Of a stretch of DNA of 64,000 nt, positions 60,260 through 64,000 are shown piece by piece (the stretch's first letter is position 1; the number at the start of each line of letters is the position of its first letter). The notes beneath the pieces were generated by a model. That model was not told where the DNA came from. It saw only the letters and a program-made list of their open reading frames with translations, and made no database searches. Location: NCBI GenBank assembly GCA_964019335.1, contig OZ025719.1, forward strand, positions 248,001 through 312,000. The letters are read 5' to 3'. The position numbers and the translations under genes were made by a program. Source of the DNA: Diplonema japonicum. Its lineage: Eukaryota > Euglenozoa > Diplonemea > Diplonemida > Diplonemidae.

Positions 60260-62272
60260 ATGATGGAAAATCTCATACTTCGCATATCCAGCACCCGTTC
60301 GCGTCCTTCAAAAGAACTTCCCGCCCCCCATGATATTTCCACCATGGCAGCGTGCTCAGACAACCCTTTGTTTCCCTTGCAAAATAAAAAAAGTGGTGGG
60401 GACAAACCAATATCAAACGATATGTCGGGGGGTGAGGGGGCGAAGACGCCCCCCCTAGAGGACATGCTCGTTGCAGGGGACTGGAAGTCGGAGCTAGAGA
60501 AGGAAAATCGGAACGAGATGGAGAATAAATGGGGGTTCAGCACGGAAGAGCTGGAGGCAACCTTGAAGGTGGTGGGGAAGCTGAGAATGGACCCGGAGGT
60601 GTTCCTAAAGGACCAGGTCCTGAAAACAACAGGACTGTGGAGGTGGATCAACCGCCCGCCTGAGCTACGAAACAAATCAAAACTAGTCAACAAAGAGCTT
60701 TGTAAGTCGGTAAGAACACAGAAGAGGAAGCTAATGAAAGAGGAAGACAAGAGAAAGCTCGCAAAGACTGAAATGCGGATTGCACGGGACGAGGCGCTCG
60801 AACGTCTGCTGACCATTGACACGGACCAGCAGCGTGCCCTTCTCATTGAAAACGAAAAGGGCTGCGCCCTACAGATCACAGGCTCTGCCACAGAGCAAGC
60901 CCTTATCAACGCCGCGAACAATGCTGAGACTGCTGACTCCGCAACCTTGATCCCAGCCGTCGGCACTGCCCCTGCTGATGACAAAGAGTCCCCGGGCGAA
61001 CTCAACTCATCCCGCAAATGCCACATCTGCAAGGAGTCCTTCATCGAGCTGCACCACTTCTACTATGCCTTGTGCCAGAAGTGCGGCACCTTCAACTACG
61101 GGAAGCGCATCCAAACTAGGGACCTCACAGGGAAGGTGGTTCTTCTCACCGGTTCCCGGATCAAGATCGGGTACCAGATCGCCCTCCGGCTTTTGAAAGA
61201 CGGCGCCATTCTATTCGCCACCACGAGGTTTCCCAACGTATGAGTTTTAAAAGAAGAACAAAGAAAGCCATTCCCCACAGGATGCCATCAAGAGGTTTGA
61301 ACAAGAGGAGGACTTCAACGAATGGAAGGACAGGCTGCACCTCCACGCGCTGGATTTGAGGGATCTGTGGTCGGTGAAGCAATTCTGCAGGTTTTCGAGA
61401 TAAAAAAAAAAAAAAAAAAAAAGAAGAATATCCATTTCCATAACACCAGGTACATGCTTGCCAATGTGAAGTCGTTGTTTGCGATTGTGCACAATGCTGC
61501 GCAGACGATCGCTAGGCCGCCGAATTATTTTAAGAAGCTTGTTGAGGGCGAGGCGCAGGGTGCGACACAGCACAACCTCATCGCACCGGTGTGGGGGGAG
61601 TTCGTCCAGCAGGGCAAATCGGCGTATCAAATCGGTGTTCAGAAAATGCTGGAGAACAAGGAAACAAGCGAGGAACAGAAGCCCGAGGCTAACGCAACGA
61701 TCATCACAGACAAGGGGAGCGCAGATGTGAGCGTCTCGAAGCCCTTCTACGATATGTACGACAGCATGCAAGAGTCCTCAGACAGGAGGACAAAGAACTC
61801 CTGGACGAGCAATCTGAACGAGGTGACCGCTGAGGAAGCAGCAGAGGTTCACCTGATCAACGCACTTTCACCTTTCATCATCAACTCGTCACTGAAGCCC
61901 ATCTTGGAAGCCCGCCCTGATGAAGCCCCCAAAGAAAAACATTTCGTCATCAATGTGTCCGCGATGGAGGGGCAGTTCTACAGGTTCAAGTCAACAACAC
62001 ACCCCCACACCAACATGGCGAAGGCGTCTCTCAACATGATGACCCGTACGTCTGGGAGGGACTATGCTGGGGCTGGTATCTACATGAACTCAGTCGACAC
62101 CGGTTGGATTACCGATGAGTCGCCTTATGACAAGCAGCAGCGCCGTCTCGCATCGGGCTCCCTCTGCCCTTTGGACGAGATCGACGCCGCCGCCCGTGTC
62201 TTGGATTTGGTTTACATTGACAGCTCGGAGCACTCTAAATTCTGGAAAGACTACCACACCATTCCTTGGTGA
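60260..62272 (+). CDS. Zinc-ribbon short-chain-dehydrogenase-like protein
   Basis: Exons 60260-61237, 61281-61390 and 61450-62272 (636 aa). A start at 60344 (ACCATGG, 608 aa) is equally possible. A charged helical N-terminal half leads to a zinc ribbon near residues 254-275 (CHICKESF...LCQKCGTF). The Rossmann fold follows: KVVLLTGSRIKIGYQIAL (cofactor loop), HALDLRDLW, FAIVHNAAQT, VINVSAMEGQFYR and NSVDTGWITDE. Where classical SDRs have YxxxK, this protein reads TNMAK (HTNMAKASLNMMTRT), so the catalytic Tyr is absent. I recall this replacement as typical of a eukaryotic SDR subfamily. Substrate unknown. Intron 2 contains a 19-nt A-run. Confidence 0.78.
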
Positions 62273-62573
62273 TTTTCTTTTTTTTTTTTTCTTTTTTTTT
62301 ACTTATCATTTTTTTTTGTGTCCCCCCAACCCAGAGGATTTTTTTTTTTACCCATAATTACCCTTTGTGTGCATTTTTGCGCCTCCTCCCCTATCCTTGC
62401 CCACATTTGTTATTGAAGGGGAGGCCGTGTCGACAAAGATTTTCAAAGGGGTTTTCTTTTTTTTTCCTCCCTACCCAATTGAAACCCCCTTTATTGTTCT
62501 CCTCCCCCCCCCCCCCCTTTTTCTTTTTCCGACCTCGTATATTAAAGCAGGGGGGGAGGAAAACAAAAAGAAA
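62273..62573. other. Spacer
   Basis: T- and C-rich runs; TATTAAAGCAG about 25 nt before the next ATG is acceptor-like. No gene. Confidence 0.6.
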
Positions 62574-63368
62574 ATGGAGGGCATGAAAAGCCAGGAAGAG
62601 ATCTGGAGGCTCTTTGTGAGCGCGGTGAGGCATTCTGGGCTGACGGAACGCGATCTTGTCAACGTGTCCGAAGGAACACTGAAGGCGCTGGCAGGGCATG
62701 CGGGCTTCGCGGCCAACCCAGTTGACATGGCAAGAATAGAAGTACAATGGAGATACCTAAGAGACACAGGATTGCTAATGGGTTCCTCGGTGTACAGTAA
62801 GAGCCCGGCAAGAAGTATAAGAAGTGTTGAAAGAAGCAGAAGCCGTAGCAGAAGCCCACTGCCAGCAGGGGGGAATCCCGAGGAGTTCGTGGTACCTAAG
62901 GCGAAGGTTAAGCCTGGGTTTAGCACGAGAAAGCCTTTAGGGGATCGAAGGCCGATAAGAGGGATCACTCCTGAACCAGGAGAAGATCGTGGGAGGAGAG
63001 AGCTAGCTTCGTCAAGGTTCTCCCCTCATGACTCACCACTGCCGCCTTATCACTGCGGTAAGTCCACTGCAGTGCCTGTCACACCCCCTCGATTAACGGT
63101 GAAGCCTGCTCCTAACACCTTTGACCGAACCATGACCAACCATCTCCATCGGTCAGTGTCTTCTGATTTCCCTGCGAGAAAAAGCCGTGCTTCCTCGTAC
63201 TCCCCTCAAAGGAGGGAGCCCGTTCCATCTTCCAGGGCCCGATCGCCCAACCATGTCCACAACTTTTCGTCAAGTATCCTGAGCCCCCCAGAGGCCCCTC
63301 ATAAGAACACCAGGAGAATGGCTTATCTCTCCAAGGCTACGCAGTCTAGCTTGACCACCTTGCGGTAG
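62574..63368 (+). CDS. Arg/Ser-rich protein of unknown function
   Basis: 264 aa. Residues 5-70 look folded and helical (SQEEIWRLFVSAVRHSGLTE ...). The rest is disordered, with RSVERSRSRSRSPLP (about 82-97), many Ser-Pro pairs (SPHDSP, SYSPQR, RARSPN, LSPPEAP) and basic residues. RS and SP motifs suggest phosphorylation, perhaps an RNA-processing or cytoskeletal partner; no family recognised. One exon, good codon use, start after an A-rich leader. Confidence 0.62.
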   Translation: MEGMKSQEEIWRLFVSAVRHSGLTERDLVNVSEGTLKALAGHAGFAANPVDMARIEVQWRYLRDTGLLMGSSVYSKSPARSIRSVERSRSRSRSPLPAGGNPEEFVVPKAKVKPGFSTRKPLGDRRPIRGITPEPGEDRGRRELASSRFSPHDSPLPPYHCGKSTAVPVTPPRLTVKPAPNTFDRTMTNHLHRSVSSDFPARKSRASSYSPQRREPVPSSRARSPNHVHNFSSSILSPPEAPHKNTRRMAYLSKATQSSLTTLR

Positions 63369-63793
63369 TTTTTTTTTTTTTTTTTCTTTTTCTTTTTTTT
63401 TTTTTTTTTTCACCTCCCCTTTGTATTGTACCTTTTTTTTTTTTTTTTTTTTTTTTTCCTTTTAAAATAAGTCCTTTTACCCCTCTCATTCTGTGTTATC
63501 TATTCCCTTTTAGTTTTTTAGTTTTTTCCTTTCATTCTTTTCTATGTTTCAACAATTGAAAAAAAAAAAAAACAAAAACAAAAAAAAAAAAAAACAGGTT
63601 GGAGGGGGGAAGGGGGGGGTTTCAGAAAGAAAAAAAAAAAAGAAACCCTAATTGACATTGTTTTGTACTAAAAAAAAAAAAAAAAAAGAAAAAGAAGAAA
63701 AAAAACAATCACATACAACCCCCCCCCCCCCCCCCCCCCCCCAACATAACCCCCCATTTTTTCCCCTCTTGAATTAAACTCGAGGGGAAGGGA
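63369..63793. other. Homopolymer-rich spacer
   Basis: T-runs at 63367-63410 and 63431-63457, A-runs at 63559-63595 and 63670-63686, and a 24-nt C-run at 63719-63742. No gene. Confidence 0.7.
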
Positions 63794-64000
63794 ATGGGCC
63801 ACGATGGCGAGTTAGTAGTAGGCTGGAAGGCTGAGGCCAACTGGTGGAGATTTAAGAAGAACACGGAGATGAGCCGCACAGGTAGGGTGGTTGCAAACCA
63901 ATGGGAGAACAAAGTGAGGGGCAAGCACCAACCGAGACCAAGAAGCGGGCACACCATCGCAGTCCTACAAAACAAAGGACTAGCTGTGATGTTTGGAGGG
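63794..64000 (+). CDS. Kelch-repeat protein, 5' end (cut by window edge)
   Basis: 69 codons open to the window end. The start MGHDGELVVGWKAEANWW is followed by a basic stretch and RPRSGHTIAVLQNKGLAVMF then Gly-Gly, which has the form of a first kelch repeat (R.GH....... ...FGG). Kelch repeats build beta-propellers used in many protein contacts. The rest lies outside the window. Confidence 0.6.
   Translation, partial: MGHDGELVVGWKAEANWWRFKKNTEMSRTGRVVANQWENKVRGKHQPRPRSGHTIAVLQNKGLAVMFGG

Noticed and set aside
60187..61044. 285-codon minus-strand ORF
   Set aside because: It lies opposite the SDR-like gene, which has real motifs, proper introns and matching frame.

Overview
The window looks like nuclear DNA of a microbial eukaryote (a protist) that I cannot place more precisely. 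Genes are GC-rich, are interrupted by very short GT-AG introns (mostly 37-85 nt, often made of A or T homopolymers), and are separated by spacers packed with poly-A/poly-T runs. The proteins are eukaryotic: MLH1, RNA polymerase III subunit RPC5, an eIF4E-family cap-binding protein, RRP36, a PPR protein, a TMF-type golgin, a WW-domain protein and EF-hand proteins. Every gene I can support, about 25 of them, lies on the + strand. Many start codons follow closely behind a 3' splice-acceptor-like site.

Layout. 0.4-18 kb: three long genes for one family of secreted, mucin-like, single-pass membrane proteins. Their Cys-rich ectodomain, membrane span and most of the tail are almost identical at the DNA level, while their Pro/Ser/Thr repeat stalks differ completely. 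A small secreted ORF lies between them and a smaller stalk protein follows at 18.7 kb. The spacers hold inverted-repeat elements and dispersed repeats. 20-30 kb: an HSD10-like short-chain dehydrogenase, MLH1, a Maf-like gene cut by a 200-N assembly gap, an unrecognised gene, and a bacterial-type malic enzyme with an ACT domain and a possible organelle-targeting leader. 30-37 kb: RPC5, an eIF4E-like protein with an RG-rich tail, and an unusual lipid-anchored protein combining a Tudor-like domain, five EF-hand-like segments and a NEK-like kinase. 37-42 kb: gene-poor, with two inverted-repeat elements, one carrying tRNA-like modules. 42-49.5 kb: RRP36, a PPR protein, a WW protein, a zinc-ribbon/EF-hand coiled-coil protein and a tail-anchored protein. 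49.6-53 kb: three tandem, nearly identical secreted GH18-like proteins. 53-64 kb: a polytopic membrane protein, a TMF golgin in eight exons, a zinc-ribbon SDR-like protein, an RS-rich protein and the start of a kelch protein.

The genes do not form one pathway. Housekeeping genes are mixed with recently amplified secreted or surface gene families (0.4-18 kb and 49.6-53 kb) that appear to evolve in concert. Strong candidates for something new are the invariant-body/variable-stalk surface family, the uniform gene orientation, the reversed EF-hand/kinase architecture, and a 743-bp repeat whose two copies differ mainly by an inverted hairpin loop.
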